Shown in pieces: positions 17,736 to 25,344 of a stretch of DNA of 64,000 bases. Each line of letters starts with the position of its first letter. Within the stretch, counting starts at the first letter, position 1. The notes below the pieces were generated by a model. The model was not told the DNA's origin and did no database searches. It saw nothing but the letters and a program-made list of their open reading frames with translations. The translations under genes were made by a program, and so were the position numbers. The stretch spans positions 62,001-126,000 of the forward strand of contig JAVXMY010000002.1 of the NCBI GenBank assembly GCA_036646055.1, written 5' to 3'. This DNA is from JAVWMQ01 sp036646055. GTDB lineage: Bacteria > Bacillota > Clostridia > Peptostreptococcales > Anaerovoracaceae.

Positions 17736-18346
17736 CCCCCCCCCCCCATTTCTGAGTTGTTACTATTATTTGAGAAAGTTCCACCATTAACAACTGTATT
17801 TGCTCCGTCGCAACTATAAATCACTCCATAATTAGAAGTATTATTTGTAAATTTACCGCCGTTTATGATCAAGCTACTTGTATTTCCACTTACCTTAAAA
17901 AAAGAATACTCCAAAAAATTTTGAGGATACTCTCCAAACACTGCATCTATCCCATCAAAAGTAAGCGAACCTCCACTAGTTGTGTTTTCATTAACAATCA
18001 ATGTTCCTTTAATATTAAAACAAGAAGTCTCCGATAGTGCCCTTTGAATCTTTACTGAAACGCCCTCCTTGTTTATAAGCGTTGCTGTTACTCCTTCTTT
18101 AATTTCAATTATTTTTGAATTCTGCTCCTCACCCAATACCATATCATTTTGTAGTTCAAATACAATATTATCCCCAGGCTGGGCATTATTTAATCCATCT
18201 ACAATGTCTTGTTGTGTACTGGCCTCAATATTTGTATCAGCAGCAAAAGCAGTTGTTTGAATCAAAGTAAAGCACATGGCTAAACATAACAACACAGCTA
18301 ATACTCTATTAAGCGACAAACGATGGTTTATTTCTATATTTTTCAT
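17699..18346 (-). CDS. Phase-variable cell-surface protein, N-terminal portion
   Basis: The frame starts at ATG 18346 (GGAGAGAAAATA upstream) with a signal peptide ending at TTAFA, followed by a region with IVDGLNNAQPGDNIVF and beta-helix-type strands (LIINGGKFTNNTSNYG, VVNGGTFSNNSNN). It reaches the G14 tract and then terminates after about 14 out-of-frame residues. In a cell with a tract of 12 or 15 G it would fuse to the frame ending at 15849. In the state given here only a 215-residue secreted fragment without an anchor would be made. Confidence 0.85.
   Translation of the reverse strand: MKNIEINHRLSLNRVLAVLLCLAMCFTLIQTTAFAADTNIEASTQQDIVDGLNNAQPGDNIVFELQNDMVLGEEQNSKIIEIKEGVTATLINKEGVSVKIQRALSETSCFNIKGTLIVNENTTSGGSLTFDGIDAVFGEYPQNFLEYSFFKVSGNTSSLIINGGKFTNNTSNYGVIYSCDGANTVVNGGTFSNNSNNSEMGGGGVLYMQQIAPLQ
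17734..17747. repeat. Homopolymeric C14/G14 tract inside a surface-protein gene
   Basis: Fourteen consecutive C on the plus strand are G14 in the coding strand, between codons for SEM and GTVYAANSTL. The number of bases from the start at 18346 to the downstream frame is one short of a multiple of three. Fifteen (or twelve) G would restore one frame from 15849 to 18346, whereas 14 leads to a stop 40-50 bases later. This is the structure of a slipped-strand contingency locus. Confidence 0.92.
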
Positions 18347-18430
18347 TATTTTCTCTCCTCCAAATAATTAATATATTTTTTATTTCATCTATTAAAATTT
18401 ACAACTCTATTTTAAAATAACAATAACAAA

Positions 18431-18462
18431 GATTTATCTATCCCATGTAAGCTAGATAAATC
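18431..18462. promoter_or_regulatory. 10-bp perfect inverted repeat upstream of the surface-protein gene
   Basis: GATTTATCTA and TAGATAAATC are separated by 12 bases. The element lies 85 bp upstream of the surface-protein ATG and upstream of the BlaR1 remnant. There is no T run, so an operator or an RNA hairpin is more likely than a terminator. The same 18347-18559 interval also has a weak BlaI-like dyad at about 18512-18528. Confidence 0.45.
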
Positions 18463-18559
18463 CCTATACTAGTCAAATCTCGTTCTTCATATGTAAACAC
18501 TACTAGTATATTACTATAAAATGTATTAGTCAAATAATATTTGTTACTAAATAGCCATT

Positions 18560-19090
18560 TTGACACAAAAAAGCAAGTTTGTAACTACTGATTTGATACG
18601 AAAAAGCAAGAATATATTATTACACGAGTTGCAACATATCAAAGGTAATGATACAAGCATTAAAATCTTGTACATACTAATAAAGAGTTTGTTTTGGTGG
18701 AATCCTATTGTATTTTCATTTCAAAGAGAAGTTGAGAATTTGCTTGAATTAAGATGTGATGCTAGGGTTATTAAGAGCATTAATGAAGATGAAAGAATAA
18801 TGTATCTTGAAAGTATATTAAGAATTATAAAGAGAATTGGCCTAGACAGCCAAGATTATTCACCTAGCATGAGTTCTTTGGTTAACGCTAAAGAAGACAC
18901 ATTTATTAAACAGCGATTTGAAATTGTATTAAACAAATCAGAAAGATTTAAGAAAAAAACAGCCATTGCCACTGTTATTGTTATGATTGCTTTGTTCATT
19001 GGCTCTTATTTCATCATGTTACAGCCAGCATATTTGCCACCTGAAATTGAGGGAGAAACAGTAATTAACTTTACAGGATTAGCCAAATAA
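18560..19090 (+). pseudogene. BlaR1/M56-type membrane metalloprotease, N-terminally truncated
   Basis: The frame begins inside the conserved domain and contains the zinc-protease motif HELQH and the following LKSLFWWNPIVFSFQREVE segment of BlaR1/MecR1-type M56 peptidases, then one membrane helix (about 135-155) and a short extracellular tail. The N-terminal membrane segments normally upstream are missing: only stop-rich sequence lies before 18560. The possible TTG start at 18560 has no ribosome site. There is no BlaI repressor gene next to it. It is probably a remnant, although a truncated soluble peptidase domain might still be translated. Confidence 0.7.
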
Positions 19091-19125
19091 AAAACGTACT
19101 AATAACATAGATAAGGAGGGATAAT

Positions 19126-19838
19126 ATGAACATTATTTCCAAAAAAAACATATTGATTTTAATCGCAGTACTAGTTATTTTGATTTCCATTACATGGATG
19201 ATAAGTAATACTCGTGAATCTAACAAAACTGCTGTTTCCTCTATTGATGACGTTGTTCAAATTCAAGTTGAAAGCGGTAATCTTCAAAGCAAACTTGATC
19301 ATCATAGTATGTATCCAATGTATTACTCTATGATGAATGCAAATGACGAAGATATAAGTACCACAGTAGAAGAAGGACTCCTTGAAACTGAAGCGCTATT
19401 ATGGTATTCCCGCAATAACAATATTGTAGTTACAGATAAAGAAGTACATGACTTTATTGATGCCTTAATAATAGATTCCAAGGAAGCAACTGAATACGAA
19501 CAATATTCTAAAGCCGCAAAAAACTTGGTACAACATACGAAGATGTAATTAGAAACAATTTCGATACATATAAAATAGCTTTAGTTAGGGATAAACTATA
19601 TGGTAATTTAATACCTAAAACTTCGGGTTCTAACACTGAAGAAAGCTTCGAAAAACAACAAGAGCAAAATAATAAGCAATGGGATGAGTTTGTCCAAGCA
19701 ACTATTTCTGAATATAAAAAATCTAGCGATTATAAATCATTTACAAAAAAACTAAGCATGTGCGAAACCTTGTACCAAGGCAAGGCGACAAACATTTCAA
19801 AAATACAAAAAGCCGAAAAAGCGTATAATTTAAGATAA
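19126..19838 (+). pseudogene. Membrane-anchored SurA/PrsA-N-like protein, frameshifted
   Basis: A single N-terminal helix is followed by a helical region (ETEALLWYSRNNNIVVTDKE) like the chaperone-type N-terminal region of SurA or PrsA-type foldases. The frame stops at 19546. The continuation is in another frame from about 19527 (TYEDVIRNNFDTYKIALV...) to TAA at 19836-19838, so a single-base indel near 19520-19530 splits a protein of about 236 residues. A ribosome site (AAGGAGGG) precedes the ATG. Similar small genes often follow BlaR1-like peptidase genes; this pair has decayed together. A duplicate of its short internal stretch TATGGTAATTTA-TACC appears again near 20865. Confidence 0.65.
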
Positions 19839-19903
19839 ATAGCGATAAATTACTAATGCTAAATACCGAAACAAACAAAAATAGTTTCACTAGGAGGTGT
19901 AAA

Positions 19904-20263
19904 ATGAATAAGAAAGTTTTATTATGGTTAGTTTTTTCAGCTTTTTTAATCACATTGTTTTTCAATATAAATAAGGAACTTGTTTCTAATCTATATTGTG
20001 TTTTAAGTATTGGGAGCTTTATTAGTGTTTTAGTTTCAATGACATTACATCAAAAACAAAAATCTTCTGTAAAAAAAGGTCTACCACTATTAATCTGCTC
20101 ATTGATGTTCCTTTTGTATTTTACAATTATTTCATTGTCGATGTATATTCCTAATTTATCACAATTTTTAGGTAAGGAACCTTCCTTTATAATAGTTCTT
20201 TTATTCTTAATACAATACTACTTTATTCTATCATACATAGATAAAGAGAAAAAAGTCAAATAG
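19904..20263 (+). CDS. Small polytopic membrane protein, 119 aa
   Basis: I start at the ATG at 19904 because AGGAGGTG (19892-19899) lies at the right distance; an in-frame ATG at 19856 lacks a ribosome site. About four hydrophobic segments make up most of the 119 residues, with a basic C-terminal tail (DKEKKVK). No family is recognised. The TAG stop is the first base of a 34-bp stretch identical to the end of the sensor-kinase gene at 12960, so the 3' end was shaped by recombination at the hairpin. Confidence 0.65.
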   Translation: MNKKVLLWLVFSAFLITLFFNINKELVSNLYCVLSIGSFISVLVSMTLHQKQKSSVKKGLPLLICSLMFLLYFTIISLSMYIPNLSQFLGKEPSFIIVLLFLIQYYFILSYIDKEKKVK

Positions 20264-20267
20264 TTAT

Positions 20268-20298
20268 AAAGACCTCCAGCTTCCGCTAGAGGTCCTTT
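20268..20298. terminator. Repeated terminator hairpin, copy 3
   Basis: Same stem as the copies at 12967 and 15809, with one change in the right arm (GAGGTCCTTT). It follows the stop of the 119-aa gene at the same distance as copy 1 follows the kinase stop. Confidence 0.8.
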
Positions 20299-20307
20299 CG
20301 TTATATT

Positions 20308-20430
20308 TTATTTAATTGTAGTTTTAGTAGTTTTATTTATTGGTGAAAAAACGCACTTGTTAAGTGAATTTTTAGTATAAGATTTTACTTTGTAATAATA
20401 TGTTTTTCCTTCCACTTGTTTTGTCCTCAT
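20308..20430 (-). pseudogene. Relic of a secreted protein C-terminus (fibronectin-III-like end)
   Basis: On the minus strand 40 codons read MRTKQVEGKTYYYKVKSY and end in an NKTTKTTIK-type tail before TAA. The pattern GKTYYYKV-(R/K)xY followed by a final TIK or VK is typical of the last strand of FN3-like domains of Firmicute secreted proteins. A stop sits just upstream and there is no signal or ribosome site, so only the tail of the gene survives. The rest of the 20299-20501 interval has no further coding signal. Confidence 0.4.
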
Positions 20431-20478
20431 TTATGTATGATACATACCTTTCCTTCTTCTTTACATTATTCATATTTT

Positions 20479-20855
20479 AAGTACAGTATAAGGAGATATT
20501 TATGCGTTATTCTAAAACAAATCTAAATAAACTAACCGAAGACCCATCCTTAAATAATAGAGTAAAAGAAAAAGTTAATTTAAGTACATTTGAAAAAGTC
20601 CATTTATGCTATGTTGTTTTTTACATATTAGCAATTTATGGAATTCGTTTTATGGCCAATTCAAATTTGCAAAACATAATCTTAATTGTTCTTACAATTG
20701 GTGTATTAATTTCATCTATACTTGCCTTTGTTTTAAGTTTTAAAATACGTAAACAAAACGGAACTTTACCTGGATTCGCATTAACAATAGTTGTTCCTAT
20801 AGCTTTTACTTTACGAGTTATACATCTTTTCTTCATCCATAGGTAAAACCAATTA
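20479..20855 (+). repeat. Direct duplication, copy 2 (about 377 bp)
   Basis: Second copy of the block at 15318-15694. The ribosome site and the entire 114-aa gene are included, and similarity ends a few bases past the stop codon. A further short repeat (TATGGTAATTTA-TACCTAAAAC) at 20865 echoes 19599 and abuts the stop of the NlpC gene. Confidence 0.9.
20502..20846 (+). CDS. Small membrane protein, 114 aa (duplicated, copy 2)
   Basis: Near-identical to the 114-aa protein at 15341: the polar N-terminus, three hydrophobic helices and the IHLFFIHR end are all retained, with about seven substitutions (mostly I/V, M/I and M/L). The same AAGGAGATATTT ribosome site is present. Here the upstream partner is not the secreted small protein but the relic interval. 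Function is unknown. Confidence 0.75.
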   Translation: MRYSKTNLNKLTEDPSLNNRVKEKVNLSTFEKVHLCYVVFYILAIYGIRFMANSNLQNIILIVLTIGVLISSILAFVLSFKIRKQNGTLPGFALTIVVPIAFTLRVIHLFFIHR

Positions 20856-20879
20856 ATTAACTTTATGGTAATTTAGTAC

Positions 20880-22052
20880 CTAAAACACAGAATAAACGTA
20901 AGTAGTTTTACTAATTAAACTATATGGCATAACTTCAATTTTAGCTTTAGGATAAGTCTGATGTGTAATTACTGGCTTTCCATCTTTAATTCCAGTAAAC
21001 ATCATGCCATGGCCTTTGTAATATATCAAATCTCCTGGCTCAAGCTTATTTATTGCCTTTATCTTCTGAGAGTAACTCATACCTTCAAGACTTTTGCGCC
21101 CTTTAATATTAACCCAGCAACCAGTATCTCTTGGAATTAAAACTCCAACGGTCATATAGGCAGACATTATACTAGAAGTACAATCCTGTCTCATATTGTC
21201 CATTCCCCAACCATAAGGAGCACCCTTCCATTTTTTCATTTGCTTAACAATATTTGCTTTTGTAGCTGGCAAATATCCATGTTTAGTTTTATATGCTCCA
21301 CTTAATTTAGTTTCCTTAAGATACATCTCACCTTTAGAATTTCTTGCTGGATACTCAATCATTCTAGCTCCTGTCCTCTTAAGCTTAGTACCCATAGTCA
21401 TAGTAAATGTTCTATTATCTAATTTGCCTTTTGAATTTGTAGTTATCATATAAAAATCATCAGCAGTTATATAGTCAATCATCTCATCTTTAGTTGTTTT
21501 AGCTATGTTAGAAACCTTAACCCACCCCTGGTAATATGCTGTTCCAACAAAAGCCCATTTCTTATCCTTTGAGTAATGCATAATATATGCACCTTCTCCA
21601 AGTCTAAGGGTACATTCCTGAAAATTGTCTGTTGTTGAACTTAGGCTACTAGCCTTGGCCCAATCATCAGTTGGAAACTGTCTAAGTTCACCATGATATG
21701 ACATTAGCCCATACTCTAAAGTCTTACTTTTAGGAACTCCACCAATATTTCTCATAGCCTCGTAATATTTCTTAACTGAAGAATTCACATAACCCTTTTT
21801 AGTATATTTGTATGTTAGCTTGTAGCTAGAAATAGCATCAATAATTTTGCTTTTACTCATAGTCTTATCTAATGATTCTAAATCCACAACCTTAGTTTTT
21901 TCTGAAACAAATCCCTTATTAATTCTTGCTATTTCAGCACTATTAAGTGGTTTTTCACTTGCAAATACCAAACTTGGCATTGCTAAGCAAATTATAACCG
22001 CAATACATACTGCAATTCTAACTTTGCCTTTATTCCTTATATAACTTCTCAT
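20880..22052 (-). CDS. Secreted SH3 + NlpC/P60 peptidoglycan hydrolase
   Basis: The 390-residue protein has a signal peptide (residues 1-32, ending SLVFA), an N-terminal helical part, SH3b-like segments (about 135-255; WAKASSLSSTTDNFQ, YQGWVKVSNIA), and a C-terminal NlpC/P60 domain with the catalytic cysteine in QDCTSSIMSAY, a histidine in GHGMMFTG and a third polar residue in ITHQTYP. It resembles YkfC-like gamma-D-glutamyl-diamino-acid endopeptidases acting in murein-peptide turnover outside the cell. The start follows a GGAGAGGGA ribosome site. The gene is monocistronic, and its 3' end abuts the accessory island. Confidence 0.88.
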   Translation of the reverse strand: MRSYIRNKGKVRIAVCIAVIICLAMPSLVFASEKPLNSAEIARINKGFVSEKTKVVDLESLDKTMSKSKIIDAISSYKLTYKYTKKGYVNSSVKKYYEAMRNIGGVPKSKTLEYGLMSYHGELRQFPTDDWAKASSLSSTTDNFQECTLRLGEGAYIMHYSKDKKWAFVGTAYYQGWVKVSNIAKTTKDEMIDYITADDFYMITTNSKGKLDNRTFTMTMGTKLKRTGARMIEYPARNSKGEMYLKETKLSGAYKTKHGYLPATKANIVKQMKKWKGAPYGWGMDNMRQDCTSSIMSAYMTVGVLIPRDTGCWVNIKGRKSLEGMSYSQKIKAINKLEPGDLIYYKGHGMMFTGIKDGKPVITHQTYPKAKIEVMPYSLISKTTYVYSVF

Positions 22053-22077
22053 ACATTCCCTCTCCTTATTTCTGAAA

Positions 22078-22104
22078 AAAGGGAATGATTATCTCATTCC
22101 CTTT
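22078..22104 (-). terminator. Rho-independent terminator of the cdaA-cdaR-glmM-ahcY-UPF0340 operon
   Basis: GGGAATGA (22081-22088) pairs with TCATTCCC (22094-22101), extended by AAA/TTT on the flanks. It lies directly after the UPF0340 stop and upstream of the NlpC gene. Confidence 0.75.
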
Positions 22105-22110
22105 AGTTAA

Positions 22111-22683
22111 TTATCTAGGTATATCGCCACCTGAAAGTTTAACATCATAGTGAGCTCTTTCACCACCGATAAACTTTGGTCTAGTTCTAGCGCAAAGCAA
22201 ATGAGCTTGCCCTATTTGTTTTGTTTTAATTCTAAGAGGAACCGCAACCTTAGCAAGCTGCATACCGATTAATGTATCTCCAATATCCATTCCAGCCTGA
22301 GCCTTGATTTCCTCAACAGCTACAGGATTCTCAAAATTTGCGTAAGCAGTTACAGCAAAAGATCCCCCTGCATGAAGCTGCGGAACCACATTTACAATTT
22401 CAGTCCCAGGTAATAATGCTGCTTTTTCAATAATAATAGCTCTGTTTAAATGCTCGCAGCACTGAGCCGCCAAATAAATTCCTTTAGCACACAAAATCGG
22501 ATAAATCCCTTCAAACACAGCCTCTGCTGCATTAATATCTGATCCTTTTCCAATTCTTTCACCCATAATTTCGCTAGATGAACAGCCAACTACCAAGATA
22601 TCTCCCGCCTTAATCTTTGACTCCTTAAGAACCTCATTTAAAGCTTCAATAGCTTCCTTCTGAATACTTTCATAGCTAATCAT
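22111..22683 (-). CDS. UPF0340 (TIGR01440, YwlG-like) family protein
   Basis: The 190-residue protein matches the conserved bacterial UPF0340/DUF436 family, seen in LVVGCSSSEIMGERIGKGSD, LAAQCCEHLNRA and FIGGERAHYDVKLSGG. The family has no firmly assigned function; conserved cysteines suggest a redox or thiol-related role. I start at the ATG at 22683, behind GAAGGTG; the longer in-frame start at 22707 overlaps ahcY. It is the last gene of the cda-glmM-ahcY operon and its end is followed by a terminator. Confidence 0.85.
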   Translation of the reverse strand: MISYESIQKEAIEALNEVLKESKIKAGDILVVGCSSSEIMGERIGKGSDINAAEAVFEGIYPILCAKGIYLAAQCCEHLNRAIIIEKAALLPGTEIVNVVPQLHAGGSFAVTAYANFENPVAVEEIKAQAGMDIGDTLIGMQLAKVAVPLRIKTKQIGQAHLLCARTRPKFIGGERAHYDVKLSGGDIPR

Positions 22684-22699
22684 TTTTACACCTTCTTTT

Positions 22700-23950
22700 C
22701 TATACATTCCAGCTGTTTAAATATTTATCTTGCTTCTCAGTTAACTTATCAATTTCAATCCCCCAGCTAGCAAGCTTTCGGTTTGCAATTACATTGTCAA
22801 TTTCTGAAGAAACATCAATAACCTTATTTTCAAGTCTTTCATGATTGTCTTTAATATACATAGCTGACATCGCCTGAACAGCAAAACTTAAATCCATAAT
22901 TTCAGCCGGATGACCATCTGCTGCTGCAATATTAACAAGCTTACCTTCAGCAATAATGTTAATCCTCTTACCATCTTCCAAAGTGTATTCCATAATATTT
23001 GCTCTAGCTTCTCTAGTAGCAGTAGCCGCCGCCTCAATTCCAGCAACATCAATTTCAACATTAAAGTGACCAGCATTGGCTAATATAGCCTTATCCTTCA
23101 TAGACTTCATGTGGTCTAAACTAATTGTATCTGCACATCCTGTAGCTGTCACAAAAAAATCGCCCAAAGGTGCTGCTTTGGCCATTGTCATTACGTCGTA
23201 CCCATCCATCTTAGCTTCCATTGCTCTAACAGGATTAATTTCAGTAACAATAACTCTAGCACCAAGAGCTGCCGCTCTCATTGCAATACCTCTACTACAC
23301 CATCCATAGCCTGCAACTACTACAATCTTACTTGCAATAATTAGGTTTGTATTTCTCATAATACTGTCCCAAACAGATTGACCTGTACCATATCTATTAT
23401 CAAACAAATGCTTACAGTCAGCATCATTGACTGCAACCATAGGGAAGTTAAGAACCCCTTCCTTCTCCATAGCCTTTAGCCTAATAATTCCTGTTGTAGT
23501 TTCTTCGCATCCACCCCAAACTTCAGTGGCTAGATCCGGTCTTTTTTTATGAAGCATGGAAACTAAATCTCCACCATCATCAATAATAATATTTGATTTT
23601 TGTTCTAAGCACATTTCAATATGTTTGAAGTACTCTTCTTCACTAGCACCATGAATTGCATAAACACTAATACCTCTATCTGCAAGAGCCGCAACAACAT
23701 CGTCCTGTGTGCTAAGAACATTACTTCCTGTTGCACTTAATATTGCCCCACCTGCTGCAAGAACGCAACATAGATATGCAGTCTTAGCTTCCATGTGAAT
23801 GGAAAGAGAAATCTTAATTCCTTCAAAGGGCCTAGTTACTTTAAATTCTTCTTCCATAGCTGCCAATAGAGGCATATTGTTTTTAACCCACTGTATTTTT
23901 TGGTGCCCACTTGGTGCTAATGTTATATTCTTTACTTCGTATTTTGTCAT
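22700..23950 (-). CDS. ahcY: Adenosylhomocysteinase (S-adenosyl- or S-inosylhomocysteine hydrolase)
   Basis: The 416-residue NAD-dependent enzyme cleaves S-adenosylhomocysteine. Visible blocks are the substrate domain (SIHMEAKTAYL, SCCxxx-type strands), GGCEETTTGIIRLK, the catalytic lysine/aspartate stretch (NDADCKHLFDNRYGTGQS), the NAD Rossmann motif VVVAGYGWCSRGIAMRA, and a C-terminal DKY segment. It is the short form found in archaea and Thermotoga; some short homologues prefer S-inosylhomocysteine, so the exact substrate is open. It lies 22 bp after glmM and is co-directional with the cda operon. Confidence 0.93.
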   Translation of the reverse strand: MTKYEVKNITLAPSGHQKIQWVKNNMPLLAAMEEEFKVTRPFEGIKISLSIHMEAKTAYLCCVLAAGGAILSATGSNVLSTQDDVVAALADRGISVYAIHGASEEEYFKHIEMCLEQKSNIIIDDGGDLVSMLHKKRPDLATEVWGGCEETTTGIIRLKAMEKEGVLNFPMVAVNDADCKHLFDNRYGTGQSVWDSIMRNTNLIIASKIVVVAGYGWCSRGIAMRAAALGARVIVTEINPVRAMEAKMDGYDVMTMAKAAPLGDFFVTATGCADTISLDHMKSMKDKAILANAGHFNVEIDVAGIEAAATATREARANIMEYTLEDGKRINIIAEGKLVNIAAADGHPAEIMDLSFAVQAMSAMYIKDNHERLENKVIDVSSEIDNVIANRKLASWGIEIDKLTEKQDKYLNSWNV

Positions 23951-23972
23951 TATTATCCTCTCTAACTAAAAC

Positions 23973-25331
23973 TTATTCTCCAAATTTATCTGAAATAGTT
24001 TTAGCTAGTCCTTCTGCTAAAACTTCAATTAATTCCTGATCATGACCTTCAATCATTACTCTTACTAAAGGTTCTGTTCCTGATGGTCTGATTAAAACTC
24101 TACCTGACTCACCAACAGTTTCTTCAACTTTACTGATTGCTTCAACAATTTCTGGGTCTTTGATATACTTATCTTTATTTATATTAGCTACACGGGCATT
24201 GACTAATACCTGTGGAAAAATTTCAATTTCATCTGCAAGTTCAGAAACATTCATCCCAGACTTTAGCACTGCCTTAATAAACTGAAGTGAAGATAATATT
24301 CCATCTCCAGTAGTTGAATAGTCTAGGAATATAATATGCCCTGACTGTTCGCCTCCAATAGAACAACCTGTCTTAAGCATTTGCTCTAATACATATCTAT
24401 CTCCAACACCTGTTATATCAACTGTGCATCCCATATCCTCTAAGAATTTATGTAGACCTAGATTACTCATAACAGTTGCAGTTACCTTGTCTCCTCTTAA
24501 ACTTCCCAATTTTTTTAGTAACTTAGCACAAATACAAATAGTCTTGTCTCCATCTAATTCATTACCATTTTCATCAACAACGATTAATCTATCTGCGTCA
24601 CCGTCATAAGCCATTCCAACAAAAGCACCTTCTCTAACTACAGCTTCTTTAAGGCCTTCAACATGAGTAGAACCACAGTTATCATTAATATTTACACCAT
24701 TAGGTGAATTGCCTATTAAAACAACATTAGCTCCTAACCTTTTGTAAACAACTTCAGCAACTTTGTAAGCCGCACCATTGGCACAATCCAATACAATCTT
24801 TCTACCAGAAAGGCTATAATCTACAGTTCCTAGTAAGTATTCTACATAAAGCTCCAATGCATTATCATCTGCCTCCACACACTTACCTAGCTTATCGTGA
24901 GTAACATGACTGTTAACATCAACATGTCTAACAATAATATCTTCTATTTCATCTTCAATAGCATCATCTAATTTAAAACCTTCCCCATTGAAGAATTTAA
25001 TTCCATTAAATTCATAAGGGTTATGAGATGCGGATATAACAACTCCTGCATCAGCGTTATACTCATTAACTAGTAAAGCAACAGCTGGTGTAGGTAAAAC
25101 TCCAACTTTTACAACATCTCCTCCAACTGCAAGTATACCTGCAGCTACTGCGTTTTCTAGCATATCGCCAGAAATCCTAGTATCCATTCCGATTACAAAC
25201 TTCGGTTTTTCTTCCTTTTTAGATTTAGCAAGAACATACGCCCCTGCCATACCTAAGTTATATGCTAATTCTGGCGTTAATTCTTTGTTGGCAATTCCTC
25301 TAACGCCGTCAGTTCCAAATAATCTTCCCAT
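23973..25331 (-). CDS. glmM: Phosphoglucosamine mutase
   Basis: The 452-residue enzyme converts glucosamine-6-phosphate to glucosamine-1-phosphate for UDP-GlcNAc and peptidoglycan. It has the phospho-serine loop ISASHNPYEFNG (Ser102), the metal-binding DGDADR block, the sugar-binding GGEQSGH, and the C-terminal phosphate-binding RPSGTEPLVRVM. It follows cdaR by 13 bp in the classical cdaA-cdaR-glmM order, in which GlmM can bind and regulate the cyclase. Confidence 0.98.
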   Translation of the reverse strand: MGRLFGTDGVRGIANKELTPELAYNLGMAGAYVLAKSKKEEKPKFVIGMDTRISGDMLENAVAAGILAVGGDVVKVGVLPTPAVALLVNEYNADAGVVISASHNPYEFNGIKFFNGEGFKLDDAIEDEIEDIIVRHVDVNSHVTHDKLGKCVEADDNALELYVEYLLGTVDYSLSGRKIVLDCANGAAYKVAEVVYKRLGANVVLIGNSPNGVNINDNCGSTHVEGLKEAVVREGAFVGMAYDGDADRLIVVDENGNELDGDKTICICAKLLKKLGSLRGDKVTATVMSNLGLHKFLEDMGCTVDITGVGDRYVLEQMLKTGCSIGGEQSGHIIFLDYSTTGDGILSSLQFIKAVLKSGMNVSELADEIEIFPQVLVNARVANINKDKYIKDPEIVEAISKVEETVGESGRVLIRPSGTEPLVRVMIEGHDQELIEVLAEGLAKTISDKFGE

Positions 25332-25344
25332 ATATTGTCTCCTT

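Noticed and set aside
17734..17747. G14 tract as simple sequencing error
   Set aside because: It is possible, but both flanking frames are open over hundreds of codons and join exactly at 12 or 15 G, which is typical of phase variation. I therefore report it, with the read check noted.
12953..20880. Transposase or integrase in the accessory island
   Set aside because: No transposase, integrase or terminal inverted repeat was found; only hairpins and duplications are seen.
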